Assembly: GCA_003255025.1 (NCBI GenBank)
Contig: QANY01009110.1
Location: forward strand, 2,010,367-2,074,366
Direction of reading: 5' to 3'
DNA from: Datisca glomerata
Taxonomy: Eukaryota > Streptophyta > Magnoliopsida > Cucurbitales > Datiscaceae
Length of the DNA: 64,000 nucleotides
The translations under genes were made by a program, and so were the position numbers. Below are positions 34,691 to 47,421 of this stretch, piece after piece (position 1 is the first letter of the stretch; each line of letters opens with the position of its first letter). The notes under the pieces are model-generated. The model had not been told where the DNA came from and made no database searches. It saw nothing but the letters and a program-made list of their open reading frames with translations.

Positions 34691-36229
34691 CACGTGCGGT
34701 GCGTTGTACATCTTTTATCATTTTGACTATCGTTCATATACTATTTGTTCATCAAACTAAAAAATGTGTAAAATCTTTATTCGTTGTTAGTGCCCGAAAT
34801 TTAGTAAAGCCTAAAAAGGAATAGTTCAGTCATTCGAGACGAGCCTAAGGCAAAAGACCATTCAAATAAGCTAGTCAACAATCCGTAAAACCTAATACCC
34901 ATATTTTAAACGATATGACAAGCCTAATTAGCCAAAATAGAATAAGCCCGAGTGACCAAAGATATGAAACCAAGCCAGAGAAACCTACACAAAGCCTATT
35001 GCTCATTATCTTCTTCGAAAGAGAAACCCCAAAGAAAAGAACTCAAGCCTATAACTTGTAGACCCAATGCTCGTGCAAAGGAAACACTCGGACCACCTTT
35101 GTAAAGCAAATCAAGGGACAACGATCGATGACACTCGTGAAGAACCTCTGAAGAATTCTTGGCTCCCAAGTTTTCATCTGTGCCTATACGAAGGAAAGCA
35201 ATGAGAGGCTTATGGTAGGAATTGAGGGGATGCACGTGGAACCTCTATACATCCGTTGAAGCTTTACAAGAAATCTTCCGTGCACAGAGAAACCCAAGTC
35301 CAACTCAGTCATTTCTCAAGCATTATCTCTCTTAGGAGGCATAAATTCATTGAAGCTATCTTGAAGCTTCCATGCCAGAGTAGCAAGGCCCTCAAGCTAC
35401 CATCTTTTTCTCTAACTCTTTTCATTATCTTTTCATTTTAAATCTATGCTATAATACAATGGGAGAACTCCTACTCTTGTAGATCCAAACTTTTAGCAAA
35501 TTAATGCAAGTTCACTTTTTATTAAATCTCATTACAAATTTGTCCATAGAGGATTTATAAACTTTGCTCTAAATGAATCCATATCCGTATAGTGTTTCAG
35601 GCTCAACTCTCGTATTTTAGGCGTAACTCCTTTTCTATCCAGATATATCTTTTTTTATTCAGACGTATCATTTTTAATACATATGTGTGTATTTTGATAT
35701 GGACAAACCAGCTCAAACCCAACAAGATAAGAACGTGTTAAACTCACTCACCAAACACAAAAAAAAAAACTCTTACATTTAATTTACAGTAATTTGGAGA
35801 TTACATTGTGTTTTGGAATCACTGTTCATGTTCTTCCTCATGCCTCTACTTGGATCTTTTTTAATCTGGACACACTAGTCTAAGCCCAAAGATACGAACA
35901 TGCAAAATTCATTCGACCAATACACTAAAAATAATCATTACATTTGTAAATAAAACTTGAAAACTATAAATAAAAAAATTATGATTTTCTTAAGTCTTAC
36001 TCATTGAAATTTCTCTAATTATATTAATTATATTAGAAGAACACATATGCATAGTCTATGATACATTTTTTAGTTTGATATTTTTTTATATACTATTTCT
36101 TTGATTTTTATATGGCAAATGAACTAAAACATATTTTATTTCTCTAACAGGTTGAATTATGTCAATATATTTCTTATTTAATGAAATAACATAAAATATT
36201 CTCTTGTATAAAATTTTAAATTACAAACA
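34691..36229. other. Unassigned DNA, possibly including a decayed LTR
   Basis: The part from about 34787 (TGTTAGTGCCCGAAATTTAG) to 35550 is more GC-rich than its flanks, has a TATA-like stretch near 35450, and resembles a retrotransposon LTR in texture. There is no second copy or target duplication to confirm it. No open frame is convincing. Confidence 0.3.
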
Positions 36230-36239
36230 TATCCTACAG

Positions 36240-37535
36240 TACTACATTGACTTAATGAGTTCTCCCAACCCAGTGCATGATTTGAACTGGAGTATACTTG
36301 AGAGGGACCTCCCTAACAAATTGAATGAATCACAAGCCTCTCTTTTGACATTACCTATTACTGAGGAGGAGATTAAGAATGTAATTTTTAGCATGGGTAG
36401 TGAGAAAGCTCCTGACCATGATAGCTTTTCAGCTAGTATCTTTAAAAGGGCTTGGCATATTGTTGGACAGGAAGTCACATCCTCTATCCTTGAATTCTTT
36501 CAATCCAATCAACTCTTAAAGGAGGTAAATTCTACTGCATTCTCACTGATTCCTAAGGTTCCCAACCCACTTCTGTTGGAGATTTCAAGCCCATATCACG
36601 TTGTAATGTCCTTTATAAGTTCATTACCAAAATCATGGCAGATAGAATGAAAATTCACCTATCAAAGTGTGTTTATTCCTGGGAGGAGGATTGCAGATAA
36701 CATCTTCCTATCACAAAAACTCTTTAGAAGCTATCACAAGTCTTTGGGAATGCCTAGCTTTGCTCTAAATGTTGACCTTAAAAAATGTATATGGCAGTAT
36801 AAATTGGGATCTCATAGGTAAAAATCTACAATGCCTTAACTTTCCAGACACATTCATCACTTGGATTATGGAATGCATTTATTCTCCTTCCTACTCCATC
36901 AAGATCAATGGTGAACTCCATGGTTACTTTAGGGGAGCCAAGGGCATAAGGCAGAGAGATCCTCTCCCCCTTATTTGTTTGTAATTGTAATGGAGGTCCT
37001 CTCCAGCCTTTTGAACTTTGCAGCCTCAAGTTTTAAATTCAAATATCATTGGAGGTGTGAGAAGTTGAAGGTGGTGAACCTTTATTTTGCTAATGACCTC
37101 TTATTATTTTTTAAGGTGATCAGGGAGTCAGTTCAGATCATCAAGGAGACTTTGGTGATTTTTCAGGCAATGGCTGGACTTTAGTCGATCATCTAAAAGA
37201 GTCAGATCTTCTTATCAGAGGTCCAAGAGGAAGACATTATGGGTATTCAATCTATAATGGGTTTTCCTCAGGGTCATCTGCCTATGAGATATTTAGGGAT
37301 GCCTTTAATCACCACTAAACTCTATAAAGTTGATTATGATATACTGGTAGAGAGAATTGCTGCAAGAATAAGGTCTTACGACTCCAGATACATGTCTTAT
37401 GCGGGTAGGCTTCAACTTATTAGGTCAGTACTGTTGGACATGTTCCAATTTTGGGCCGGTTTGATTATTTCACCAAAGAAAGTGGTCAAGAAAATGCAAG
37501 ACATGCTTAGAAAATTTTTGTGGAATGGAAATTAA
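36240..37535 (+). pseudogene. LINE reverse transcriptase remnant
   Basis: Plant L1-type RT in several frames. It starts in TEEEIKNVIFSMGSEKAPD (36204-36650) with SASIFKRAWHIVGQEV and STAFSLIPKV. It continues with IADNIFLSQKLF (36690), DLKNVYGSINWDLI (36769), KINGELHGYFRGAKGIRQRD (36900) and MRYLGMPLITTKLYKVDYD (37239-37535), then YAGRLQLIRSVL. The catalytic F-A-D-D reads F-A-N-D at 37086-37097, so an essential aspartate is missing. At least four frameshifts or stops. Inactive. Confidence 0.85.
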
Positions 37536-38459
37536 GCTAAGCATACTGATGCTAAGGTGGCTTGAGATGATGTTTGCTGTGATAAGACCCAAGGGGGTCT
37601 GGGACTTATGGATTTAATCTTGTCCAATGAAGTGGCAGTTGCGAAACACATGTGGTTCTTGGTCCTACTTTCAAAACATTCCTCGTGGAAGAATCAGTGC
37701 CAAGTGTACCTGATTAGGAAGGCTCCAATTTTATTGTTAATACCCCTTCTAATTGGAGGACGCTACTCAAACTAAGGAGTAAATTTATGCCTTTCTGTAA
37801 AGCATGTGTGTGAAATGGCAGAGGAAGCAAACTATTGACTAAACCTTGGCACCCTTTAGGGACTCTGTTGGTCATATTTGGTCAGAGAATCCTATATGTC
37901 ACTGGTTGGCATTTAGACACCAGAGTTAGTGACATTATTCATATTGGACAGTAGTCCTAGCCTACGTCTGGATCTGGTGAGATTGTGGAAATTAGGGGTA
38001 CGACCATGTCTCCCCATCAATCTACTTTACAAGCCTCAATGGTTCCTACTCCTCAGGTTATACCTATAGATCCTTGGTACAGCCTAGGGAAAAGGTAAGA
38101 TGGGTAAGATTAATTTGTTCAAATTTAATATTCCTAAGTGCAATTTTATCTCTTGGTCGACCATTCACAATTAGTTGGCCACTAGAGATAGAAGTGCACG
38201 ATGGAATCAGCCTCAAGATAGGGGTTTGTTTGATTATTCCTTCTGTGTGGGACATGTTGAATCCAACTCTCATCAAGTCATTGAGTGCGATTATGCTAAA
38301 TCAGTATGGAGAAGTGTGAATTGACCTGTAAAGATTCAAACTGGACCTAAATGATCTCTTGGCTATTAGTGTAGAGCAAGGATAAATCTTTGATGGCATA
38401 TTTACTTAGAATTGCCTTTTCATCATTTATGTACCACATTTAGAAAGAAAGAAACTCAC

Positions 38460-38829
38460 GAGTGTTTGATGGTAAACTAAGGGACAAAACAGTAATTTTT
38501 AAGCTAATATCAGACAATGTGAGAGGCAGCTGTTTAAATGAAAAGGGCTTCAAAAAGGACATCATTAGCATCAATTTGGCTGAGAAATGGGGCTTGGACC
38601 CCAACATTCTAGAAGTTACTATATTTGGAAAGAAGGGAACTCTAGAGTGTTTGATGGCAAACTAAGGGACAAAACAGTAATTATAAAGCTAATATCAGAC
38701 AATGTGAGAGGCGGGTGTTTCAATGCAAAGAGCTTCAAAGATGACATCATAGTATCAATTTGGTTGAGAAATGGGCATGGACCCCAACATTCTAAAAACT
38801 GCTTGATCTTATAGTTTTTACTTTCTGTA
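38460..38829 (+). repeat. 185 bp tandem duplication in LINE 3' coding region
   Basis: A unit beginning GAGTGTTTGATGG occurs at 38460 and 38645 (offset 185 bp). Both translate to related peptides (RVFDGKLRDKTVI.KLISDN), so the duplicated part was coding. The second unit is less complete at its end. Confidence 0.85.
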
Positions 38830-38849
38830 AGCTCCATTTATAAGAGCTC

Positions 38850-38875
38850 CCCTCCCCCCCCCCCCCCCCCNCCCG
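38850..38875. repeat. Poly-C run with one ambiguous base
   Basis: About 21 cytosines broken by one thymine near the start, with an N at 38871. The length is probably unreliable, as is usual for a long homopolymer in an assembly. Confidence 0.9.
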
Positions 38876-39721
38876 GACCCCATGTTAAGGAGTTTTGAAA
38901 TTGTAGGTCTGTCTTATAAAGGATTTTCGTTGCAAGGATCCTTTTATTAATTTGTTTTCTTTGTTATTAGAGTTATAGTTACATCTTGTGAATTGGGGGC
39001 CATGTGTTATATATGCCCCTTGCAATCATGTCTTGATCTGTTGGATGTTTAATGTCTCTACTAACTGCATGCATGTACCTATGAGCTGATGTGTGGTGAC
39101 CTTGGGGGTGACTTCACTTTGGTTTATATGCTTACAAGTTTTTGTACTCTTTAGAGCCTAATTTATAAAGACATATATGTTTGTTGGTTCTTGCCTCTTG
39201 GTCTTGGCTAGGGATTTAATTTGTATTTTGGTGTTGACCTTATATTTTGTAAATGCTTACCTATAAAGGTCTCTCATAGTGCTAGACATCGTCTGAACTT
39301 CTTGGTCATGACCAAGCTATTTACTTTTGGTGTTGACCTTGGTTGACCTAGGTCTAGGAGTATAGGTTTTTCTTTCTTATATATGTTATTTTCTCTGGAG
39401 TATGCCCATTGTATTTGTCTAAGTATAATTTTAGTTAATATATTTTCGTTTACTAAAAAAAATTAATTACAAATAGAAAAGTAAAAAGCTTACTCAAGAT
39501 ATACACGATTATGAGAAATGAGAAAAAATAACAACCAAGAATGCACCATTAATATAATAAAAGATAATCTAAAAATTGTAAAATAAGGAGTGGGTAAAAT
39601 CATCTAAAAATGATTTTCCTTCTCATCTTATTTTTAATGTATTAAAAATAAAGATATATTGTATGAAATATATAATTGTGTATAGAATATTTACATTCTG
39701 CAAATATATTTTTTTCCTAAT

Positions 39722-40692
39722 ATGCGTCTTTGTCGCGCACGACGCCTTATTGTTTTACCAACCGTTGTTCATTCCAGGCAGATGAAGCTCGCATTGTTGT
39801 CCCAAGCCATGAAGCATGTCGTCCTTGGCGGCAAACTCTCTATTCATTGCGACAGAGCCCTTCATCCATGGCAGGAACGCTCATCATTCATGATCGTGTG
39901 GGTCTGCTAATAGGGGAAGATGAAGGCCTTGACAAAAACAATAATCATGGAAGTGGCGTCAAAATCAAGTAGATGGGAGAGTAGGTTATTATACAAGAAA
40001 ATGTCCTTTTAAAGACGAGAAGATGTCTCTTAGAAGTTTTTTGGCATCTTCCCTTATCAGGTTGGACTAAGGTGAATACAGATAGAGCAACTTTCGGTAG
40101 TACTGGGCTTGCAGGTTGTGGAGGCATTTTCAGATCGTCTAGAAGATTTGTTAAGGGTTGTTACGCTATTCATATTGGGGAATGTTTTGCTCTAGAGGCT
40201 GAGTTAGCTTTTGTAATTCATGCGATTGTTTATGCTTCAACCTTTGGGTGGAGACAATTATTGTTGAAAAGTGATTCTGTTTATGAGGTGTTCATTCTTC
40301 GTTCTAGATCATGAAAAGTTTGTGGCATTGGCGTACTGTTTGGGATATATATTTAAATTTAATCGATTTGATGAAACTTGTTGTGACTCATATTTATTGA
40401 AAGGGTAATCGAGTTGCAGATTGTTTGACATCCAGGACTCTTAGTATAGTTACTCCAACTTGATGGTGAAATGCTCCGAATTTTTGCTCTTCGTTTGTTT
40501 CCGATAATATTTGTAACATGCATTCTTTTAGATTCTATTGATTTCTTTCTTTATGTTTTCTTTTGTGGATTTTTTATTTTATTTTCATAATATGTTGGGT
40601 TGGATTAAATGATGTGGGTACTAAGAAGGTGTCAGTCTAGCTAGGATGTCCTGGTGCAGCTACTGATTCCTTCCACCAACGACCTAAAAAAA
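39722..40692 (+). pseudogene. LINE RNase H and 3' end
   Basis: A second LINE tail. The region at 40060-40320 reads WTKVNTDRATFGSTGLAGCG, then FRSSRRFVKGCYAIHIGE and ALEAELAFVIHAIVYAS, then LLLKSDS, which is the plant LINE RNase H with D, E and D positions recognisable. After a stop the end continues in another frame (VTHIYxKGNRVADCLTS, then a W-W). The 3' end is at about 40692 with an A-run at 40685-40692. The upstream part (39722-39960) is open but not assigned. It is probably a separate insertion from the LINE ending at 39463. Confidence 0.72.
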
Positions 40693-40970
40693 AGATGAGA
40701 CTTTTAACAATGAACTAAATTCTGTTTTTAAAAGTTCATTTTTAGCGACCAAAATTAGTTTTAGCCGCTAAAAGGCAGCCTTGCGACATAATGGCTTCCC
40801 GCCACGATAAAATTGCTCGGTGTCATTTTTTAAGACTTTTACCGACAAATTTATAAACTTATCGGTAAAATGTAGCGTTTACCGATGAATCTAAATACTC
40901 ATTCGTAAAAGTCTTGCCAATACCTGGTTAAAATTACAACATTTTAATTAGGCTTTGGCAGTATTATTTC
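40693..40970. other. Possible CACTA subterminal remnant
   Basis: Short related motifs repeat here: TTTTACCGACAAATT, TTATCGGTAAAATG, TTTACCGATGAATC and CATTCGTAAAAGTC, in both directions. This resembles the subterminal repeats of a CACTA element, but no terminus was found. Confidence 0.3.
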
Positions 40971-41770
40971 CCCAAAAGCACATTTCACTCTTTAACACAC
41001 ATTTGATTCTCCCTCGTGCGCCATAGAGATTTAATAGAACCCCTCTGTCCGACTGCTCTATATCACTATATTTTTGCCGTGGTTTCGTTACCATCTATCT
41101 CCGTCGCCGTGCCCGTCTGCGTGGCCGATCTGTGTCTTTCTTTTAATTGCGTACAGTCCGATTCTGTAGGCATGTATTGGTTCGAAAGTGAAATACAGCT
41201 ATGTAGTATTTTCAATACATAATTAACATTAAAAAGAGTTGTCCCCTGTCTGTATCAGTCGTCTCTATGGCAATCTTTCTTTAAGCAGAAAGCGTGTTCA
41301 TATGCTTCCACTTTACATATACCATAACTGAAGAACAATTCAATACATATATAGAAACTTCTTACATCACTTTTCTGGGGACAAACGTTCTTGCAATATC
41401 GTATATATAGTTCAAGAGAGAGAAAGTATTGTCTTGTATTGTAATCAAGATATGATATAAATCACTGCTATAACAAAATCATATTATTACAGAGTATTGT
41501 CATATATTGTAATCAAGATATGATATAATTCATTGCTATGACAAAATCATTTCGTTACAGAAATGGCAATTACATAAGACAAATTTATTCATTATATTAT
41601 AAATCTAATATTAATTATTAGTACTTATAAATAATTTAAGTATCATTAGTCAATTAAATCTTGATCTAATTATTAGTCAGCGTGAAATTATTCTTATTTT
41701 CAAATATAATTTTATTTAGTCTTAGGAGCAAAAAAAATCATCTTTTTACAAAATTATAAATTCAAAAGAG
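40971..41770. other. Unassigned DNA
   Basis: No supported feature. A duplicated 60-70 bp motif (ATTGTAATCAAGATATGATATAA) occurs at about 41434 and 41505. Confidence 0.45.
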
Positions 41771-41835
41771 ACGGTACGCTAAATGTCTCGAACTCATGAT
41801 CTAAAGATCTTGGATTTAACCACTACGCTAATCCC
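41771..41835 (-). ncRNA. tRNA-like SINE head or tRNA relic
   Basis: On the minus strand the sequence GGGATTAGCGTAGTGGTTAA has an A box (TAGCGTAGTGG). About 40 nt later GAGTTCGAGAC is a B box with small changes. Box spacing fits a Pol III promoter. No cloverleaf can be folded confidently and there is no clear tail, so I treat it as a SINE head or relic. Confidence 0.4.
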
Positions 41836-43013
41836 ATATCATTAACAAAATCAAAATCATTAAGTAAAAGTAACAAATATTTAATATTTTGAGACAATTA
41901 AAAAAAGAGGTTTGAAATTTTACTTGAAAATATAATTACTAACAACAATACATTTAGTTATTGTTATTAGTTAGACTATAGATAAAAGCCTTATTGCTAT
42001 TGTACCTAGAGTTGAAAGTGATACATCCCAACCACCACATTATAGGCCACTTTCATTGTGATATTTTGAGTCTTTCAGCCTTTCAATTGTCTCTCTCTCT
42101 CTCACTAACTAGATAGTCGGTTATACTTTCACAAATCAAACTAATTTATCATAATCATAAACATTCATTTACATATATATTCCTCTAATATGTTAATAAG
42201 GTGTTGTCTATTTCTGGATACTATATGTAATTTAATGGGAATTAAAAATGGACCCCACTAGAGGTTGTATGGATCAGTTAATATCTTGAAATTACATTCC
42301 ATGGCTCCAAAACATTACGGATTGATTGTGAAATATCACATTCAAATATCTCTGGCGTATTTAGTCAACTTGATATGCCAGACCAATATGCAATTGATCA
42401 AAAGAAGATAGTGAAACATCATACAATTTGTATATATGTAGTACCTTATACATAGCCTAACTCTTTTAATATTAATTCTTGTTCATTGCTAGGGATCATT
42501 TTTAATACATTTTTTTATCACATATGTTGCATGTGGTTATGTAAATCCGTAAAAAAATTGACATAGTAACTATTTCAATATTTAAAATAATTCAATTAAG
42601 TGTTCTAGAAAAAAATGATTTTATATTCTTTGAGCAAGATTTTAATAATATGCTTAAACTTTTCTTAACCAATGAAACCTAACCCAGTGAATGAAATTAG
42701 TGGTTAGTGATGAATTTAGAATTCTCAAATAATAAGACATAGATCATCGGAATAAGAAAGTATATTACAATTTATAAATTTGAAGTAAAAAAATAACTAA
42801 GTACAATTCAAAAGTCATAATTCAAAACTAAGATAGAATGAATGCAAATGTAAAATGTAATAACTAAAATTATAGAGATTTTACAGGAGAGAGAAACCAG
42901 ATGAGCATAGAGATTAATTTTAATTCTCTTGTGTGCATGCAATAAAGAATTAACAATAATATTGATAAAAAATATGATAGGAAAGATGAAAAATATTTCA
43001 TTTTTTATGAGGA
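41836..43013. other. Unassigned AT-rich DNA
   Basis: Only short simple-sequence tracts such as (CT)6 near 42090. Nothing else supported. Confidence 0.5.
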
Positions 43014-43060
43014 CTAGTCAAAAAATGCGTGCTTCTCACGTGTTAAAGTAATTTAAAATA
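43014..43060 (-). mobile_element. Helitron 3' terminus, partner end not found
   Basis: On the minus strand: hairpin CACGTGAGAAGCACGC, spacer, CTAG at 43014-43017 with T following. It is closely related to the end at 31993. The 5' end should lie to the right, within or beyond the next Helitron block, but I could not identify it. Confidence 0.5.
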
Positions 43061-43680
43061 TATGTAGAATTTGAAATTAATATTAAACGTTCAAACGTAT
43101 CCTATTTTTTAAAATAATTATAAATCTAAATTAAAAATAAAATAATAATATGCAATAAATACGTATGTTTATGATAATATTGAAATTGCACAAAAAATAT
43201 CATTGCCATTTGACTACTATAAAAAATGATTATTCAATAATTTTTAAGACTTTATATTATTCAAAAATATTTCTCTCAATTCATTTACATGAATTATCAT
43301 TTTCTGATAGCATAAATATTACATAATATTTAATTTTATAGATGTCTAACGAATAAATTACTGTTGACTTAAAAATAATCTCAAAATTGATTGAAATTCA
43401 TTTTTATGGATATTTACATTTCTAATTATATAATAGTTATAGAGAAATTATTATTGAATATAAAATAAATTTCATTATAGTTCATCTATAATATACTAAA
43501 GATGTGTCAAAATGTAACAATTGTAAAGTGATTATTGGGAGATGACTTTTGGGATGTAATTTTTGAAATAAAATAATTATGAGAAGTAACTTTTAATATG
43601 TAGGAAAAATTCACTTTACTCCATCAAACTATGGGTAAATTCACTTTACTCCCTAAAACTATACAAAAATACACTTTAAA

Positions 43681-43900
43681 CACTACTACAAAAAGCGGAT
43701 TAGATGACAGTGAAACCCGTCATCAAAATCCTATAATGATGGGAAGTGACTGTCATCTATCGGGTTATCAACTAAACTCAAATTATCAAAAACTGTCATA
43801 AAAAAATGCCATCAAAACACTTTTGATAACGGGGAATCCCTGTCATTAAAGGGTCGTTTTTTTTAAAAAAATGTCACGGAAAGGTAAAAACTTGCCTTCC
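43681..43900 (+). mobile_element. CACTA element left end, right end not found
   Basis: Begins CACTACTACAAAAAGCGG and is followed by subterminal motifs GATGACAGTGAAACCCGTCA and AACGGGGAATCCCTGTCATT. These match the reversed right end of the CACTA at 51930-55091, so it is the same family. Preceded by AAA. The matching right terminus was not found before 46500. Confidence 0.65.
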
Positions 43901-46509
43901 CATGCAGATTTTCATTAATATTATTTAATTTTAATCCTCAACACCACATTCTCTACAACCACAAACTCAACTAAAAGACTTAAATCAGATAAAGATCAAA
44001 AGCAAAGCAAAAGCATACATAAACCAACAAAGAAACACCTATGAAAACAATTATAATTTGAAAAGAAAGTAAGACGTAATTGCAACTATTTCAATATTAA
44101 ATTTTAGAATTAAATTACCATTACATAAAGACTTACATCAAATCTGGTAACTTTTCTTATGCATGATTCTTAAATTTTAAAAGTGAAATTTATAACAGCA
44201 AATTCCAACAACATAACAGAAAAGTAAGTTTATGATATATTGTTACTACACAAAAGCAGGTTTATGATATTTTGAGTGAGAAAGAATGAAAGTTCAATCT
44301 CAAATGCAGAGTCTTCAATTGATAAATTAACAATCACTAATGACAACCCAAATTCAGACACTAAACAAAGAAGCTTGAATTTGATTCTTTCTCCCCAGAT
44401 GAATTTGTCTTTTTCTAATCCAAGACTAAGATTGACTAAGATATTTTATAGAAGAAAAAAAGGCAATAAGACTAAAGAGGTTTTAGGTGGAGTAAGAGTA
44501 CCTTAAGTAAGAGATGAAGATGCAAGGGGTAAGGGTTATACTGCTCTGACTTCGTTTAAGATTACATGCAAAGAAAGGGAAAAAGAAAGAAATGTTAACT
44601 ATTTGACCACGCAAACTCTATATATGTGCTATCATTATCTTCATCAGACAATTTACGTGCAGTTAGGAAATGATGAATAAGCAATAAGATCCAGAAATTT
44701 TGCTACATCTGACTAAGTTTTTTAATTAAACATTAAAGAAATTGTAGAGGGTGAGAACAATATAGGAATCACCAAAGGTGATTTCTTTGACTAACATATA
44801 AAATTCCTAGATCATTCAGACAATAAATCTAATAAACATAAATTATCTAGAACGCATGGGACTCAGTTGCTCTAGCTTTTAACAAGTGGGCCCCAATGGA
44901 ACATTACGAAGGGGGTAAGTACCATTCAAATACATATTGAACTGACACATGCCTTGAAATCAGATAACAACCGTGATACAACATGGTAAGAAGGGTCTTT
45001 TGTATTTTCCACCACAAAAAGAAATTCTGAAGGACCTCCACAAAGAGATGTGATATGCATTCATTAATAAATGAGAATTTCATAACTTTGACAAAAAATG
45101 AGAATTTCATACAGCATGGAGAATTTACGAGAAAGATTGCTAATATTACCTTGGATCCTGTATCGAAGCTCAAGATCCGTAAATCAAAATCCTAAACCAG
45201 AACTTAAAAATAAAGGGAAAGGCTTAAACGAAAATAAGGCAGAGAGAAAGAGGGCTGGGGTAAATGACTTGTTCTATTTTATTAGTAAAATTTTATGAAC
45301 AAAAAATACATATAAAGTCCAAGGGACCCCAACATGCAGAATACAGGTCCAGCAGCGGAAACATGGAATCAGACAAACCAAATATGAGGGAATTCATGGA
45401 ATTAGGTACAATCATGAATATTCAAGAGCAAGAAAATGCAACAAATAGAAACTCATAAAAATTTTCTGAAAAACAAACATAACACTCATCAAGATTTAGC
45501 CGAGAAAACAAAGATTACACAAGTGAACCTAAAACAAGATATATTCCAAAAAATAGTGAAGTAAAAACTAAACTACTGAGTAATCAGTGATATCATTATT
45601 AGTTTATCCACCACCAGAAAATCCATAATCAAGAAAAACTCGGCAAGATTTAACACAAAGCAAAAATATAGAGTAAATGAAAGAAAGACGGAAGAGAGAT
45701 CAGCAAGATCTATAGGACGACAACCTCGCTCGACCTGTAGTGGAAGCTCGCCGTAGAACATCTCACTAGCATTGCAACATATTCTATGTAAAAGGAAAAA
45801 AACAAATGAAAACATTTCTTTCTCGAAGCATCATCAAAAGAAGCATAAGTGCTCCCAGACTAAATAAAAATAGAAAGTTGACATTTAGAACACAAAAATG
45901 TTAGAAAGAATTAATTTCTCATCCCTCGTAACTCTAAGAAATCATACCGAAATGCCTTGATGATGAAATTGAGGAGACTGGATAATAAGTGCAGGACAAA
46001 AAACTCATTAAGTGTGAAAAAGTGCCCATGTCACATAGACAACCAGCCAACAAATACTTGAAAGTGCCAAATAAAATGGAAGAAAAATGCCTAGAATAAG
46101 AAGAAAAACCCAGCTGGATGGAATCATATGTCATAAATGACCCCTCCCTCTTCTTGGCCCTCCCTCTGTCAATACTAACTTATTTAAGTATTTAAGTGAC
46201 CTCATGTGCAGTCCTTGGTAGAAGATCCATATCTTCAATACCCTTCTTCTTCATCAGGGATGAAAAATAAAAGTATATCTGAGTTGTATAAATTGAGAAA
46301 TTCATCTTACTATGCTGATGTGTTTCTTCATATTTGGAGTATATCTGAGATTTTCAACGGGCCTGCAAATGATAGAGAAGCAATTGAATGTTGAGTATAA
46401 TATAAGTGTAATTTAAAAATTATAAAACAAAATCCAACTTGTCGATATCCAAAAATACATTTTACTCAAATTGAGAAAAACTCTCAACACTATATTACAC
46501 TATTACTCG
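43901..46509. other. Probable interior of nested CACTA, no gene recognised
   Basis: Short open frames only, such as 44276-44506, 44904-45173 and 45573-45815; none resembles a known protein. Texture is like the leader part of the CACTA at 51930. Nothing else supported. Confidence 0.4.
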
Positions 46510-47421
46510 ATTATCAGAGACCTCCCACAAACAAATTGTCTTCAAGTCTCTTTCCATCTTCTTAAAACTAGACCCAAAACTCAAAATTTATTGATTCCAT
46601 TCATTGTAAAATTGGTAAGTGTTTTGTAAATTAAAGGGAACACCCAAAAGGTAAAAAATTTGTGTCAAATTTTCTCATAAACAAAACCTGCATAATTCAG
46701 GTGCCATACGAAGAAATTGAAGCCTTTGGAAGGGCAAGCCAGGTTGTGGGAGATTGAGGGTAAACTAAATTGCCCATATCACTAGTTAAGAATCCAAAAC
46801 ATTGCCATCTTGGTGTGGCCTCTCCATATCATAGTCTATGTTTGTAAGAAAACCCTACAAATTTTTATAATTAGCTTTCGAGTGCATAAGAATAAAAAAC
46901 AAGGGGTGACTTAAATTTTTGTGACAAAAACCCATGATTTTGCTTATGTGAAAGAAATGAAGAAATCACGAAGAATTAGGAATAAGGGTATTTGGTTGTA
47001 AATGATGGTATTTGGGTAATAAGCAAAGCGACATCGTTGTGAATGTCTTAAAAAGATGTTGTTGTGCTAAAGTTAATAGGAGAATTTTGAGTTTGATTCA
47101 GGATTTAAAATATAATTTGTATATAGTTTTAAGGTTTAAAGTATAATATCTGAAATTTAGGGTTTAAACTATTTATTACTCATAATTTAAGGGAGTAAAG
47201 TGAATTTTTTCCTAACATGCAATATCCATTCATGTAATGCTATTTATGCATTAGAGATGTTGAATACTGTACATAAAAAAATATTTATGCAATATGATAT
47301 TTTTTAGCTATTATTTTTTGTATTTAGTTATGATTATATTATAAACATAAAAATTTTTATTCATCATTGATAATGATACTAATTTAAAATGATACGTGCA
47401 ACGTACGTAATGTTTGCCTAG

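Larger units (their letters stand above)
36230..39463 (+). mobile_element. 5'-truncated L1-type LINE
   Basis: Non-LTR retrotransposon on the plus strand with reverse transcriptase at the start, a degraded zinc-type carboxyl region and a 3' untranslated end finishing TTTTCGTTTACT followed by a run of A at 39454-39462. Flanking direct repeats AATTACAAACA (36219-36229) and AATTACAAATA (39465-39475) differ at one position and fit a LINE target duplication. Only the second half of ORF2 is present, as expected from incomplete reverse transcription. Confidence 0.82.
43608..47219. mobile_element. Long-TIR element nested in the Helitron
   Basis: The left end ATGTAGGAAAAATTCACTTT is matched in inverted orientation at 47150-47219. 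The inverted similarity runs about 70 bp or more, including a TTTACTCCCT..AAACTAT block. I did not find a clear target duplication. The type could be Mutator-like or a large foldback element. Inside lies a CACTA terminus (43681). Confidence 0.5.
43485..47421 (+). mobile_element. Helitron-bounded nested block
   Basis: Starts with TCTATAATATACTAAAGATG after an A. Ends with hairpin CGTGCAACGTACG, a short spacer and CTAG (47418-47421) before T. These are Helitron features on the plus strand. At 3.9 kb it contains no recognisable Rep/helicase but does contain a long-TIR element and a CACTA end. The last 900 bp recur at 50335-51240 with the same hairpin and CTAG end. Confidence 0.65.

Noticed and set aside
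34996..35441. Two open frames of 60-80 codons on opposite strands
   Set aside because: No recognisable motif, no sign of exons, and the texture suggests a decayed LTR rather than a gene.
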